From contig JAQTNK010000041.1 in the NCBI GenBank assembly GCA_028713915.1, positions 1-34,542 on the forward strand: a stretch of DNA of 34,542 nt, written 5' to 3'. The stretch comes from Rhodocyclaceae bacterium. Its GTDB lineage: Bacteria; Pseudomonadota; Gammaproteobacteria; Burkholderiales; Rhodocyclaceae. Below the pieces are notes generated by a model. It had not been told where the DNA came from, searched no databases, and saw only the letters and a list, made by a program, of their open reading frames with translations. Below, in pieces: positions 16,166 through 26,559 of this stretch; position 1 is the stretch's first letter; every line of letters starts with the position of its first letter. Both the position numbers and the translations under genes were made by a program.

Positions 16166-18304
16166 TCAGTATTCGAGGCGCAGCGTGACGTAGCCGCGCG
16201 GCGCGAGCACCTCGTCCGGACGGTACTCGGCATGGTGGGCGCCGTCGCCCTGCACGGCGAAAGCCAGTTCGCCGCGCGTCGGCCCGATGCGGAAAGGATA
16301 GGCCAGGCGCCAGTCGAGGCGCGTATAGCTCGGCACGCGCGTGTTCGACGTCCATTGCACGGCGCCCACCGCACTGTAGATCGCCGACAAGTTGAAGCCT
16401 CCCGGCAGCTGCTGCATCAGCATCGCGGTGGTGTTGCGCGTCGGCGCGGACGCGTTGGCCTGAATCTCGGCCTGAAGGATCTCCCGCGGCGTGAGCGGCG
16501 TGATCGCCAACTGCTGCGTGATGGCGAGGGGATTGTCGGGCAGATGGAATTGCTGGAACAGCCTGACGAACGACTGGTTCAAGATCAGGTGCGTCTTCGC
16601 CGCGGGCTGCCAGCGCAACTGGTACTCGATGCCGCGAATGTCGACGTCCTGCGCATTGTAGGAACTGGGCGCGCTCGCGCTATTGTCGGTGGCCGTGCAG
16701 GAAAGCGGAAAGCTTGGGCAATAGGGCGGCACCAGGTAGGTCTGCAAGGTGACGATATGGTCGGTGACCTGTTCGTCGAAGGCGCGCACATCGGCCGTCA
16801 GCCCGATTTCCTTGAACTCGCCCAGCCAGCCCAGCTCGCGGCTGAGCAGGCGTTCGGGACGCGGCTGGTTCGTCGCCAGAAAGGCATTGCCGAGGACGAA
16901 GCCGTTGCCGGCGACCAGCGCCGCGTCGCCGCGGGTCTCGAACAGCGACGGCGAGCGAAACGCGCTCGAAACGCCGGCCCGCAGCGTCTGGCCGGGGACG
17001 ACATGCCAGTTGAGCGACACGCGCGGCGCGCTGCTGGTCCCGGCGTTGCTGTCGTGTTCGACGGTGCCGCCGACGTTGGCGATCCAGGCGGGCGTCAGGC
17101 GCCATTCGAGGTTGCCGAACAGGCGCGCAACGCCGGCCGACACCGCCTGCGGGGTGCCGTAGAACTGCGGCGCAACCACGGAATCGGAACGCAACTCGCC
17201 GCCCCAGACCAGGCGCGCATTCGGCCACGGCGTGAAGGTATGCTGCAGCTCGAGATTGTCGCGCTGCGTCCGCGACCCGTAATCCACCGTGACGATGGAG
17301 TTGTTGATGCCGCGAAGTTTCAGAACGGCTTCCTTCAGCGCTTTCAGCGGATCGCCCGGCGGCACCAGCGCATCGTAGAGCATGGCGGAAAAGGCATCCA
17401 CGCCGCGCTCCTCGGTATGGTAGAAACGCACCGAGAGCTCCGCGGCATCGTCGAGCGCGCGGCGCCAGCCGACGCTGACGTATTGGTGACTCAGCTGCTG
17501 GACGCGCGCAGGGTCGCCGATCTTGCCCACGGTACCGACGTCCAGGGCGGTGTCGATGGCGCCGAACTGCACCTGCAGCTCGTCGCGCAGGCCAAGCCGA
17601 ATGTCGGCGCGTCCGTCCAGCAGGCGCTTGCGCGTCTGGTCGGGAATCGAGACGATGCCGTCATCCTGCTCCGTCTGGGCGCTGAGGCGGAAATCGACGG
17701 TGCCGTCGCCGCCGCCCAGGCGCACGAAGCGGTCACGCACACCTTGATTGCCGTCGCGCACCTCCGCCGTCGCGCCATGCGTATCGGCGGCATGGCGCGT
17801 AATGATGTTCGCGATGCCGAGGAAGGCGTTGGCGCCGTACGCGGCGGAATTCGAGCCGCGCACGACTTCGATGCGCTCGATGTCGTCGAGCGCGACCGGG
17901 ATCAAGTCCCAGTTCACGCCGCTGTAGAACAGCGGCGAATACATGCTGCGGCCGTCCAGCAGCACTTGCATGCCGCGCGGGTAGCTTTCGGCGAGGCCGT
18001 GATAGGTGACCAGCGCCGCGCTGTTGGACGGCTTCGCCACCTGGAAGCCCGGCACCAGGCGAAACAGCTCGAAGACGTCCCGCGCGCCGGACTGGCGGAT
18101 CATCTCGCGGTCGATCACCGTGACCGCGCCCGGCGCCTCGTCGAGCGGCTGCGCCAGGCGCGACACCGACAACACCACGGGCAGTTCCTCGAGGTAATCG
18201 CGCTCGCTCAGCGCGACGTCGGTCTGGGCCGCTGCGCCGGCCGTAGCGCTCACGGCGGCAACCGCGGCCAGGCATTGCAGGAAAGACAGCTTGCACGCGT
18301 TCAT
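16166..18304 (-). CDS. TonB-dependent outer-membrane receptor (operon 2)
   Basis: 712 residues with a signal peptide (about 1-26, ending GAAAQ), a plug domain (about 40-165: LSVSRLAQPLDEAPGAVTVI, VFELFRLVPGFQVAK, MQVLLDGRSMYSPLFYSG, DIERIEVVRGSNSAAYGANA, FLGIANIITRHAADTHG) and a C-terminal barrel ending with an aromatic residue (VTLRLEY), as expected for assembly by the BAM machinery. Two cysteines lie close together in a barrel loop (PYCPSFPLSCTAT), probably a surface-loop disulfide. The ligand is unknown. It heads an operon with a periplasmic binding protein and a hybrid kinase. A TATAAT box 20 bases upstream suggests its own promoter. Confidence 0.92.
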   Translation of the reverse strand: MNACKLSFLQCLAAVAAVSATAGAAAQTDVALSERDYLEELPVVLSVSRLAQPLDEAPGAVTVIDREMIRQSGARDVFELFRLVPGFQVAKPSNSAALVTYHGLAESYPRGMQVLLDGRSMYSPLFYSGVNWDLIPVALDDIERIEVVRGSNSAAYGANAFLGIANIITRHAADTHGATAEVRDGNQGVRDRFVRLGGGDGTVDFRLSAQTEQDDGIVSIPDQTRKRLLDGRADIRLGLRDELQVQFGAIDTALDVGTVGKIGDPARVQQLSHQYVSVGWRRALDDAAELSVRFYHTEERGVDAFSAMLYDALVPPGDPLKALKEAVLKLRGINNSIVTVDYGSRTQRDNLELQHTFTPWPNARLVWGGELRSDSVVAPQFYGTPQAVSAGVARLFGNLEWRLTPAWIANVGGTVEHDSNAGTSSAPRVSLNWHVVPGQTLRAGVSSAFRSPSLFETRGDAALVAGNGFVLGNAFLATNQPRPERLLSRELGWLGEFKEIGLTADVRAFDEQVTDHIVTLQTYLVPPYCPSFPLSCTATDNSASAPSSYNAQDVDIRGIEYQLRWQPAAKTHLILNQSFVRLFQQFHLPDNPLAITQQLAITPLTPREILQAEIQANASAPTRNTTAMLMQQLPGGFNLSAIYSAVGAVQWTSNTRVPSYTRLDWRLAYPFRIGPTRGELAFAVQGDGAHHAEYRPDEVLAPRGYVTLRLEY

Positions 18305-18330
18305 GAATCGGACCGACTAAGGAAAACGGC

Positions 18331-18336
18331 ATTATA
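18331..18336 (-). promoter_or_regulatory. -10 box for TonB receptor operon 2
   Basis: A perfect TATAAT on the minus strand, 26 bases before the ATG at 18304, in the 44-base gap after the EamA gene. The -35 region falls in the end of the EamA gene and is poor. No strong Shine-Dalgarno is seen in the short leader. Confidence 0.45.
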
Positions 18337-18348
18337 GGGGGAAGGGTT

Positions 18349-19236
18349 TTAGCGCCGGCCGGCGAGCACGACGCCCGCCACCACCAGCGCCGCGCCGAGC
18401 CCTTGCCAGGCCGACATGGCTTCGCCGAGCACCCACCAGCCGAGCGCGATGGTGACGAGCGGACCGATGGTGCCGATCAGCGCGGCACGGCCGGCGCCGA
18501 TGCGGCGAATCGCCGCCGATTGGGCGAATACCGGGATGACGGTGGACACCACCGCCATGCCCAGGCCATAGCCATACACGGGCAGCGGCTGCACGAGCTG
18601 CGCCAGCGGCTGGGTGAGGACGAAATGGACCAGCGTCGCCGCCGTCGACACCAGCATCGCCAGGGCCGTGAAGCGCGCCGCGCCGAGACGCGCGATCATG
18701 CGCGAACTGCCGGCGAGGTACACCGCATACGACAGCGACGACGCGAAGACGAAGCCGCCGCCGAGCCACACCGCCGCCGTATCGGCGTTGACGCCGAGGT
18801 CGTGGGCAAAGGCGGCGGCGATGCCGACGTAGCACAGCGCCAGCGCCGCCGCCTCGCGGCGGCCGACGGCATGGCCGAAAAACAGCGCGGCAATGAGGAT
18901 GGTCAGCGTCGGATAGGTAAACAGGATCAGGCGCTCCAGCCCGGCCGAAATGTATTGCAGGCCGACGAAGTCGAATATGCTGGCGCCATAGTAGCCGAGG
19001 CAGCCGAGCGCCGCCACGGCGCCCCAGTCGCGCAACGTCAGCGGCAGCGCATGGCGCGACGCGCTCAGCCCGACCCAGGCGAAGACCGGCAGCGCGAACG
19101 CCATGCGCAAGGCGAGCAGCGTCACCGGCGCCACCGGATAGGAAGCGTAGGCGAGCTTGATGAGTATGGCCTTGACCGAGAAGCCGAAGGCGGCGAGGAC
19201 GGCGAGCCAAAGGCCGCCTGAGCGCGAAGGATTCAA
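18349..19236 (-). CDS. EamA/DMT-family transporter
   Basis: 295 residues with about ten hydrophobic helices arranged as two EamA repeats of roughly five each. Features include [19 protein letters not shown] at the N-terminus, [32 protein letters not shown] in the first repeat, and [20 protein letters not shown] with [19 protein letters not shown] in the second. The family exports or imports small metabolites; the substrate cannot be inferred. The best start is TTG at 19236, since no in-frame ATG occurs near the first helix; a GGGG run lies just before it. It is divergent from yebC, 55 bases apart, and upstream of TonB operon 2 on the same strand. Confidence 0.88.
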   Translation of the reverse strand: MNPSRSGGLWLAVLAAFGFSVKAILIKLAYASYPVAPVTLLALRMAFALPVFAWVGLSASRHALPLTLRDWGAVAALGCLGYYGASIFDFVGLQYISAGLERLILFTYPTLTILIAALFFGHAVGRREAAALALCYVGIAAAFAHDLGVNADTAAVWLGGGFVFASSLSYAVYLAGSSRMIARLGAARFTALAMLVSTAATLVHFVLTQPLAQLVQPLPVYGYGLGMAVVSTVIPVFAQSAAIRRIGAGRAALIGTIGPLVTIALGWWVLGEAMSAWQGLGAALVVAGVVLAGRR

Positions 19237-19291
19237 ACCAACCCCGGATGCTAAAATGGTTTCATTCTACGCAGCAACCAAGGGAACCATC

Positions 19292-20017
19292 ATGGCCGGC
19301 CATTCCAAATGGGCGAACATTCAGCATCGCAAAGGGCGCCAGGACGAAAAGCGCGGCGCCGCCTTTTCCAAGATCGCCAAGGAAATCACCGTCGCCGCCA
19401 AGATGGGCGGCGGCGATGCCAACTTCAATCCGCGGCTGCGGCTTGCCATCGACAAGGGCAAGGCCGTGAACATGCCCAAGGACAAGATCGAGAACGCCAT
19501 CAAGAAGGGCACCGGCGAACTCGAAGGCGTCAGCTACGAGGAAATCCGCTATGAAGGCTACGGCATCAATGGCGCCGCCATCATGGTCGACTGCCTGACC
19601 GACAACAAGGTGCGCACCGTCGCGGAAGTGCGCCACGCCTTCAACAAGTACGGCGGCAACATGGGCACCGACGGTTCGGTGGCCTTCATGTTCAAGCATT
19701 GCGGCCAGATGATCTTCGCCCCCGGCACCGACGAGGCCAAGCTCATGGATGCCGCCATCGAAGCCGGCGCCGAGGACGTGACGACCAACGACGACGGCAG
19801 CATCGAAGTGATCTCCGGTCCCGGCGACTTCCTCGCCGTCAAGGACGCCTTGGAAAAAGCCGGCTTCAAGCCGGAGTTCGCCGAAGTAACCATGAAGCCG
19901 CAGAACGAGATCGAGTTCACCGGCGAAGACGCTGTGCGGATGCAGAAGCTGCTCGACGTCCTCGAAAGCCTGGACGACGTGCAGGAGGTCTACACCACCG
20001 CCGTGATGGAGGACTGA
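19292..20017 (+). CDS. yebC: YebC/PmpR family transcriptional regulator / translation factor
   Basis: 241 residues, the usual length. Starts [18 protein letters not shown], the family signature, seven bases after AGGGA (19281-19285), so the ATG at 19292 is preferred to an upstream in-frame start. Other hallmarks: [35 protein letters not shown] and [16 protein letters not shown]. YebC-type proteins act on DNA as regulators in some species and assist ribosomes at polyproline in others; which applies here is not decidable. It sits directly upstream of ruvC (GTG five bases after its stop), the conserved yebC-ruvC-ruvA-ruvB arrangement. A possible -10 box (TAAAAT, 19252-19257) precedes it. Confidence 0.97.
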   Translation: MAGHSKWANIQHRKGRQDEKRGAAFSKIAKEITVAAKMGGGDANFNPRLRLAIDKGKAVNMPKDKIENAIKKGTGELEGVSYEEIRYEGYGINGAAIMVDCLTDNKVRTVAEVRHAFNKYGGNMGTDGSVAFMFKHCGQMIFAPGTDEAKLMDAAIEAGAEDVTTNDDGSIEVISGPGDFLAVKDALEKAGFKPEFAEVTMKPQNEIEFTGEDAVRMQKLLDVLESLDDVQEVYTTAVMED

Positions 20018-20022
20018 GGCCG

Positions 20023-20559
20023 GTGGCCGAGGCCGCGATCCGCATCCTCGGCATCGACCCCGGCCTGAGGATCACCGGCTTCGGGATCATCGACCGGCGC
20101 GGCGCCAAGCTCGCCTACGTCAGCAGCGGCTGCGTCAAGACCAACGACGCGCTGTCCTTGCCCGAACGCATCAAGACCATCCTCGACGGCCTCGCCGAAG
20201 TCATTGCCACCCACGCGCCGCAGCAGGCGGCGATCGAGAAAGTGTTCGTCAACGTCAATCCGCAATCGACGCTGCTGCTGGGCCAGGCGCGCGGCGCGGC
20301 GATCGCGGCCCTCGTCACCGACGGCCTGCCGGTGGCCGAATACACGGCCCTGCAAATCAAGCAGGCCGTCGTCGGCAAAGGCAAGGCGGCGAAGGAGCAG
20401 GTGCAGAACATGGTGATGCGCCTGCTCGCCCTGCCCGGGACGCCCTCGCCCGACGCCGCCGACGCGCTCGCCTGCGCCATCTGCCACGCCCACGGCGGGC
20501 AGGGACTTGGCGCCCTGGCGACGGCGGGCTTCCGGGTGCGCGGCGGGCGGCTGGTGTGA
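20023..20559 (+). CDS. ruvC: Holliday junction resolvase RuvC
   Basis: Endonuclease that cuts Holliday junctions in concert with RuvAB. 178 residues from a GTG at 20023, five bases after the yebC stop with a GGAGG just upstream; longer in-frame extension would run through yebC. Catalytic acidic residues are visible in [14 protein letters not shown] (first Asp), [12 protein letters not shown] (Glu) and [15 protein letters not shown] (the two terminal Asp residues). The protein is complete and ends near the start of ruvA, whose ATG is 40 bases on. With ruvB broken by a frameshift downstream, the integrity of ruvC and ruvA is notable. Confidence 0.96.
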   Translation: MAEAAIRILGIDPGLRITGFGIIDRRGAKLAYVSSGCVKTNDALSLPERIKTILDGLAEVIATHAPQQAAIEKVFVNVNPQSTLLLGQARGAAIAALVTDGLPVAEYTALQIKQAVVGKGKAAKEQVQNMVMRLLALPGTPSPDAADALACAICHAHGGQGLGALATAGFRVRGGRLV

Positions 20560-20599
20560 TGGCCCGCGTCGTCGAAATTGTCGCTACCGGAGCACGCTC

Positions 20600-21184
20600 A
20601 TGATTGGAAGACTCACCGGCATCCTGCTGGAAAAGAATCCGCCGCAGATCACGGTCGACGTGCATGGCATCGGCTACGAAATCGATGTGCCGATGAGCAC
20701 GTTCTACAACCTGCCGGCCGCCGGCGAGAAGGTATCGCTGCACACGCACCTGCTGGTGCGCGAAGACGCGCATTGCCTCTATGGCTTCCTGGCCGAGGCC
20801 GAACGCGCCGCCTTTCGCCAGTTGCTCAAGATCAGCGGCGTCGGCGCCCGCACGGCGCTCGCGGTGCTCTCCGGCCTGTCGGTCGCCGAACTCGCCCAGG
20901 CCGTGGCGCTGCAGGAAACCGGCCGCTTCGTGAAGATTCCCGGCATCGGCAAGAAGACGGCCGAGCGGCTGCTGCTGGAACTCAAGGACAAGCTGCCGAA
21001 GTCGACGCTCGTCTCCGCCGTCGCCAGCGCCGCCGCGCCCGACGCCGGCAGCGACATCCTGAATGCCCTGCTGGCGCTCGGCTACAACGAGCGCGAGGCG
21101 CTCGGCGCGATGAAGAATCTGCCGGCCGGCGTCGCCGTTTCGGACGGCATCCGGCAGGCGTTGAAGTCGCTGTCGAAATCCTAG
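20600..21184 (+). CDS. ruvA: Holliday junction DNA helicase subunit RuvA
   Basis: 194 residues. Binds four-way junctions as a tetramer and loads RuvB. Begins [21 protein letters not shown], the standard N-terminal OB-fold domain; helix-hairpin-helix motifs [19 protein letters not shown] and [19 protein letters not shown] follow at about 70-125; the C-terminal RuvB-contact domain ([16 protein letters not shown]) closes the protein. The start at 20600 is fixed by the conserved MIGRL. It is intact. A gap of 151 bases separates it from ruvB, longer than is usual within the operon, and a weak promoter-like TTTACA (21293-21298) occurs there. Confidence 0.97.
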   Translation: MIGRLTGILLEKNPPQITVDVHGIGYEIDVPMSTFYNLPAAGEKVSLHTHLLVREDAHCLYGFLAEAERAAFRQLLKISGVGARTALAVLSGLSVAELAQAVALQETGRFVKIPGIGKKTAERLLLELKDKLPKSTLVSAVASAAAPDAGSDILNALLALGYNEREALGAMKNLPAGVAVSDGIRQALKSLSKS

Positions 21185-21335
21185 GCGCCGTGGGCGTTCC
21201 AGCGAGACCGGGGTTGCCGTCCGCCAGGCGCGCCGACGCGGCCGCCGGCGGCGATGACGGCGGCACGGTGAGCGCCGGCGCTGAAAGAACTCTTTACATC
21301 CGGCAGGTCCCGGCGTCGGATAAACTGCCAACACC

Positions 21336-22387
<1,052 letters not shown>

Positions 22388-22453
22388 TGGGCGGCAACGG
22401 GCGCCGAGGCTTGCCGTCATGACAATGGCATGGTCACGCGAGCACGCCGGGCG

Positions 22454-22876
22454 ATGACGGCCCGTCCCGCAGCGCACGCCGCTTTCCGCCTGCCGGTGCG
22501 CATCTACTACGAGGACACCGACGCCGGCGGCGTCGTCTATTACGCCAACTACCTGCGCTTCCTGGAACGGGCGCGCACGGAATGGCTGCGCGCGCTCGGC
22601 TTCTCGCAAGCGGCGCTGCTGACGCAGGGCATCGCCTTCGCCGTGCGCTCGGTCGCGGCCGACTATCTGAAGCCGGCGCGCCTGGACGATGAACTAATCG
22701 TCGTCTCGGCGCTCGAAAGCCTCGGTCGCGCCCAGGTGATCTTCGCCCAGCGCATGGAACGCGAGGGAGAATTGCTGCTGGAGGCGAAAATCCGGGTCGC
22801 CTGCTTCGATCCCGTGCGCGGCAAGGCCACTGCCATGCCGCGAGAAATCCACGAAAAACTCAGGGCGCTGCTATGA
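22454..22876 (+). CDS. ybgC: Acyl-CoA thioesterase, YbgC type (tol-pal associated)
   Basis: 140 residues from the ATG at 22454; an in-frame ATG eight codons earlier (22430) is possible, but the family usually starts about ten residues before the conserved FRLPVRIYYEDTDAGGVVYY. The hot-dog fold motif YYEDTDAGGVVYYANYLRFL contains the catalytic aspartate, and ERARTEWLRALG follows. It hydrolyses short-chain or phospholipid-linked acyl-CoAs in the cytoplasm and interacts with acyl carrier protein in some species. The stop overlaps tolQ (ATGA). First gene of the canonical ybgC-tolQRAB-pal-cpoB order. Confidence 0.93.
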   Translation: MTARPAAHAAFRLPVRIYYEDTDAGGVVYYANYLRFLERARTEWLRALGFSQAALLTQGIAFAVRSVAADYLKPARLDDELIVVSALESLGRAQVIFAQRMEREGELLLEAKIRVACFDPVRGKATAMPREIHEKLRALL

Positions 22877-23550
22877 ATGTGACTCAAGACTTGTCGATCA
22901 TCGAATTGGTCGCCAACGCCAGCCTCGTCGTCAAGCTGGTGCTGGCCTTGCTGACGCTGGTGTCCGTGATGTCGTGGTACTACATCTTCCGCAAGTGGTT
23001 CGCGATCCGCGACGCGCGCACCAAGACCGACAAGTTCGAGCGCGACTTCTGGAGCGGCGGCAACCTCGACACGCTTTACCAAAGCGCGGTCAACGATCGC
23101 CATCACACCGGCGCGCTGGAACACATCTTCGAGTCCGGCTACCGTGAATTCACCAAGCTGCGCGGCCAGCGCACGCTCGACCCGGCCACCATCATCGACG
23201 GCGTGCGCCGCGCCATGCGCGCCACTTACCAGCGCGAGATCGACGACCTCGAGGCGCATCTGTCCTTCCTCGCCTCGGTCGGTTCGGTGTCCCCGTATGT
23301 CGGCCTGTTCGGCACCGTGTGGGGCATCATGCATTCCTTCCGCGGCCTCGCCAGCATGGTGTCGGCAACGCTCGCCGCCGTCGCGCCCGGCATCGCCGAG
23401 GCCCTGGTCGCCACGGCCATCGGCCTCTTCGCCGCGATCCCGGCGGTGGTCGCCTACAACCGCTTCGTCCACGACGCCGACCGGCTCGCGGTGCGCTTCG
23501 AGAGCTTCATGGAAGAGTTCTCCAACATTCTGCAAAGGCAGTTGAAGTAA
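22873..23550 (+). CDS. tolQ: Tol-Pal system inner-membrane protein TolQ
   Basis: 225 residues, three membrane helices: about 15-38 (ASLVVKLVLALLTLVSVMSW), 130-155 and 165-190. The cytoplasmic segment between the first two is of ExbB/TolQ type, and SVGSVSPYVGLFGTVWGIMH with ATAIGLFAAIPAVVAYN are the family signatures lining the proton-channel helices. With TolR it forms the proton-driven motor that energises TolA. Its ATG overlaps the ybgC stop, and its TAA overlaps the tolR ATG by one base (TAATG), so the motor subunits are tightly coupled. Confidence 0.97.
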   Translation: MNVTQDLSIIELVANASLVVKLVLALLTLVSVMSWYYIFRKWFAIRDARTKTDKFERDFWSGGNLDTLYQSAVNDRHHTGALEHIFESGYREFTKLRGQRTLDPATIIDGVRRAMRATYQREIDDLEAHLSFLASVGSVSPYVGLFGTVWGIMHSFRGLASMVSATLAAVAPGIAEALVATAIGLFAAIPAVVAYNRFVHDADRLAVRFESFMEEFSNILQRQLK

Positions 23551-23963
23551 TGCGCCAGCGTCGACAGATGAACCAGATCAACGTCGTGCCGTACATCGAC
23601 GTGATGCTGGTGCTGCTCGTCATTTTCATGGTCACGGCGCCGATGATCCAGACCGGCAGCGTCGACCTGCCCAGCGTCGGCAAGAGCTCGCAGCCGCCGG
23701 TGGCGCCGCTCGAAGTCATCGTCAAGCCCGACCAGAGCCTCGCCGTGCGCGACCGCGCGCTCGGCGGCCAGGAAGTCACCATCGGGCGCATGGAACTGGC
23801 GGCGAAGATCAAGGAAGCGCAGGCGAAGAATCCGCAGCAGCCGGTGCTGATCGCCGCCGACAAGAGCGTGCGCTACGAGGCGGTGCTCAACGTCATGGAC
23901 GAACTGCAGCGCCAGCAGGTGGCGAAGATCGGACTGCTGGTGCAGCCGGGACGCAAGCAATGA
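23550..23963 (+). CDS. tolR: Tol-Pal system protein TolR
   Basis: 137 residues. A short cytoplasmic tail (MRQRRQMNQINVVPYIDVML) with the conserved membrane-helix aspartate (D17) leads into the single helix LVLLVIFMVTAPM, followed by a periplasmic domain (about 40-137; VLIAADKSVRYEAVLNVMD). The start at 23550 overlaps the tolQ stop and its own stop overlaps tolA (ATGA). By family it pairs with TolQ around the proton channel and binds peptidoglycan. Complete and ordinary. Confidence 0.96.
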   Translation: MRQRRQMNQINVVPYIDVMLVLLVIFMVTAPMIQTGSVDLPSVGKSSQPPVAPLEVIVKPDQSLAVRDRALGGQEVTIGRMELAAKIKEAQAKNPQQPVLIAADKSVRYEAVLNVMDELQRQQVAKIGLLVQPGRKQ

Positions 23964-24718
23964 ACGACGCCCCCCTGGCCAAAAAGCGCGAGGCACCGGG
24001 GCGGCGGATTTCCATCGTCCTGGCCGTCGCCGTGCATGTCGGCCTGGCGATATTCCTGATCTATGGCGTGCGCTGGCAATCCGAGCGCCCCGAAGCCGTC
24101 GAGGTCGAGTTGGTGCAGGCCGTGCCCGCGCCGCCGGCCGCCGAACCGGCGCCCGCCGAGCCGCCGCCGGCGCCGCCGCAAAAGCCCGCGCCGGTCGTCG
24201 AACCCAAGCTCCCGCCGAAGGTCGAGCCGAAGCCGGCGCCGGCGCCGCCGAAGCCCGACATCGCCGTCAAGGAGAAGGAAAAGCCGAAGCCGCCGCCGAA
24301 GCCGGAGGCGCCCGCCTTCAACCCCATGGAAATGATGAAGCGCGAACTTACGCAGCTCACGCAGCGCAACACCACCGCCGCCGCCGACGCCGAACTGGCG
24401 CGGATGAAAGCCGCTCAGGCCGCCGCCGCGCACGACAGCGCCAGCAAGGGATGGGAGAAGCGGATCGCGGCAAAGATCAAGGGCAACATCGTCCGCCCGG
24501 CGAATGCGACGGGCAACCCGGAAGCCATCTTCGAGATCACCCTGTTGCCCGACGGCAGCCTGGTCGGCGAGCCGCGCCTCAAACAATCGACCGGCAACGC
24601 GGCGCTGGACAATGCCATCGAGCGCGCCATCCGCAAGTCCGATCCGCTGCCGAAACCTGAAGACCCCAGCGTCTTCCAGCGCATTCTGCTGCTCAAGTTC
24701 CGGCCTCTCGAAGAGTGA
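23960..24718 (+). CDS. tolA: TolA-like envelope-spanning protein, shortened central domain
   Basis: 252 residues, shorter than enterobacterial TolA (over 400). One N-terminal membrane helix (about 17-36, with H26), then a Pro/Ala/Lys-rich stretch (about 55-120), a short helical Ala-rich region (about 125-165) and a C-terminal TonB/TolA domain (about 165-250: GWEKRIAAKIKGNIVRP, EAIFEITLLPDGSL, NAALDNAIERAIRKSDPLP). It transmits the TolQR force to TolB-Pal. The long alanine-rich helical arm of E. coli TolA is largely replaced by proline-rich sequence, as in some betaproteobacteria and in TonB. Gene order makes TolA the right name. ATGA overlap with tolR. Confidence 0.9.
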   Translation: MNDAPLAKKREAPGRRISIVLAVAVHVGLAIFLIYGVRWQSERPEAVEVELVQAVPAPPAAEPAPAEPPPAPPQKPAPVVEPKLPPKVEPKPAPAPPKPDIAVKEKEKPKPPPKPEAPAFNPMEMMKRELTQLTQRNTTAAADAELARMKAAQAAAAHDSASKGWEKRIAAKIKGNIVRPANATGNPEAIFEITLLPDGSLVGEPRLKQSTGNAALDNAIERAIRKSDPLPKPEDPSVFQRILLLKFRPLEE

Positions 24719-24723
24719 CAAGG

Positions 24724-24729
24724 TATAAT
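24724..24729 (+). promoter_or_regulatory. Perfect -10 box just before tolB
   Basis: TATAAT lies nine bases before the tolB ATG (24739), six bases after the tolA stop. A start from here would give a nearly leaderless tolB-pal-cpoB message; no Shine-Dalgarno is seen before tolB. The -35 region (around 24701-24706, CGGCCT) is poor. Confidence 0.4.
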
Positions 24730-24738
24730 CGTCCGCCT

Positions 24739-26001
24739 ATGAAGTTACGCCATCTACTCGGCTTCCTCGCGGTCGTCGCCACCGCTGCCCACGCGCAGCT
24801 CACCGTCGAGATCACCGGCGCCGGCGCCAACCGCATGCCGATCGCCATCGCCGACTTCGCCGGCGAGCGCATCGTTTCCCAGGCGCTCACCTCCGTCGTG
24901 CGCGCCGATCTCGAACGCAGCGGCCTGTTCACGCTGGTGGATGCGGCGGGGCAAGCCCAAACCGACACCGCCGCCGTCAACTTCGGCGACTGGAAAGCGC
25001 GCGGTGCCGACGCGCTCGTCGTCGGCAGCGTCGGGACGGCCGCCGATGGCCGCTACGAGAGCCGTTTCCGCCTCTACGACATCCAGAAGCAGGCGTCGCT
25101 CGGCGGCCAGGGCTTCGTCCATACGACGGGCCAATTGCGCGCGACGGCGCACCGCATCGCCGATTTCGTCTACGAAAAGCTCACGGGCGAGCCGGGCATT
25201 TTCGCCACGCGCATCGCCTACGTCGTCAAGAGCACCGGCCGCTTCGAACTGCAGATCGCCGACGCCGACGGCGGCAACGCCCAGACCGCGCTGGCCTCGC
25301 GCGAGCCGATCATTTCGCCGACCTGGTCGCCCGACGGCACCAAGCTGGCGTACGTCTCCTTCGAGGCGAAGAAGCCGGTCGTCTATGTGCACGATCTCGC
25401 CTCGGGCCGGCGTCACGTCGCCGCCAACTTCAAGGGTTCGAACTCCGCGCCGGCCTGGTCGCCCGACGGCAAGCGGCTCGCCGTGGTGCTGACCAAGGAC
25501 GGCAACTCGCAGCTTTACCTGCTGAACGCCGACGGCAGCGGCGTCACGCGCATCGCCACCTCCGCCGGCATCGACACCGAGCCGCAATTCTCGCCGGATG
25601 GACAGGCGATCTATTTCACCTCGGACCGCGGCGGCAGTCCGCAGATCTACCGCATCCCCGCCGTCGGCGGCGAAGCGCAGCGCATCACTTTCGAAGGCAA
25701 CTACAACGTCACGCCGCGGCCTTCGCCCGACGGCAAGAGCCTGGCCTACATCTCGCGCAACAGCGGCCGCTTCCAGCTCACGCTGATGGACCTTGCCTCC
25801 AAGCAGACGCAGATCCTCACCGATTCCGCCAAGGACGAATCGCCGAGCTTCGCCCCCAACGGCCGCATGATCATTTATGCGACGGAAATCGGCAACCGCG
25901 GCGTGCTGGCGGCGGTATCGTCCGACGGCCGCGTCAAGCAACGACTTTCGGTCCAGGCCGCCGACGTGCGGGAACCATCCTGGGGACCGCTCATCAAGTA
26001 A
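24739..26001 (+). CDS. tolB: Tol-Pal system beta-propeller protein TolB
   Basis: 420 residues from the ATG at 24739, where a signal peptide starts (MKLRHLLGFLAVVATAAHAQ); a longer in-frame start at 24715 would overlap tolA and spoil it. An N-terminal alpha/beta domain (about 22-160) is followed by a six-bladed propeller with the repeated motif seen as PTWSPDGTKLAYVS, PAWSPDGKRLAVV, PQFSPDGQAIYFTS, PRPSPDGKSLAYIS and PSFAPNGRMIIYAT. It works in the periplasm, binding Pal and being released by TolA. Gap to tolA is 20 bases. Confidence 0.97.
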   Translation: MKLRHLLGFLAVVATAAHAQLTVEITGAGANRMPIAIADFAGERIVSQALTSVVRADLERSGLFTLVDAAGQAQTDTAAVNFGDWKARGADALVVGSVGTAADGRYESRFRLYDIQKQASLGGQGFVHTTGQLRATAHRIADFVYEKLTGEPGIFATRIAYVVKSTGRFELQIADADGGNAQTALASREPIISPTWSPDGTKLAYVSFEAKKPVVYVHDLASGRRHVAANFKGSNSAPAWSPDGKRLAVVLTKDGNSQLYLLNADGSGVTRIATSAGIDTEPQFSPDGQAIYFTSDRGGSPQIYRIPAVGGEAQRITFEGNYNVTPRPSPDGKSLAYISRNSGRFQLTLMDLASKQTQILTDSAKDESPSFAPNGRMIIYATEIGNRGVLAAVSSDGRVKQRLSVQAADVREPSWGPLIK

Positions 26002-26025
26002 GACCCCTCACGGAGACCAAGCATC

Positions 26026-26556
26026 ATGCGTTATGCCATCGTCCTATTTGCCGCACTGCTGCTGAGCGCTTGCGGTTCGCAGCCGCCGGCCCCCGAACAG
26101 AACCCCGCCGGCGTCGAGGACCGCACGCCCCACGCGGCGACGCAGCCGGTGCCCGAGGCCCAGCCGTTCGACGCCTTCAGCATCGCCGGGCTGAAGGATC
26201 CGCGCAGCATCCTCTCCAAGCGTTCCGTCTATTTCGACTACGATGCCTATGTCATCAAGGACGAGTTCCGGCCGCTGGTCGAAGCCCATGCCAAGTTCCT
26301 CGTCAGCAACCCCGGCTTCAAGGTGCTGATCCAGGGCAACGCCGACGAACGCGGCAGCCGCGAGTACAACCTGGCGCTGGGGCAAAAACGCGCCGACGCC
26401 GTCAAGAAGGCGCTGTTGCTGCTCGGCGCGCACGAAGACCAGATCGAGTCGGTCAGCCTGGGCAAAGAGAAGCCGGTGTGCACCGAATCGACGGAAGAAT
26501 GCTGGGCGAAGAACCGCCGCAGCGACATCCTCCACTCCGCCGCCCACGAGTTCTAA
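26026..26556 (+). CDS. pal: Peptidoglycan-associated lipoprotein Pal
   Basis: 176 residues. Lipoprotein signal peptide with lipobox LLSAC (lipid-modified C16), a Pro-rich linker (about 20-50), then an OmpA-like peptidoglycan-binding domain from about residue 65: SVYFDYDAYVIKDEFRPLVE, IQGNADERGSREYNLALGQK and RADAVKKALLLLGA. Anchors the outer membrane to the cell wall and is the target of TolB. Begins 24 bases after tolB behind CACGGAGA. Complete. Confidence 0.97.
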   Translation: MRYAIVLFAALLLSACGSQPPAPEQNPAGVEDRTPHAATQPVPEAQPFDAFSIAGLKDPRSILSKRSVYFDYDAYVIKDEFRPLVEAHAKFLVSNPGFKVLIQGNADERGSREYNLALGQKRADAVKKALLLLGAHEDQIESVSLGKEKPVCTESTEECWAKNRRSDILHSAAHEF

Positions 26557-26559
26557 GAC

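Noticed and set aside
21185-21335. Separate ruvB promoter (TTTACA with GATAAA or TAAACT)
   Set aside because: The spacing of 20-22 bp is too long for a normal sigma-70 promoter.
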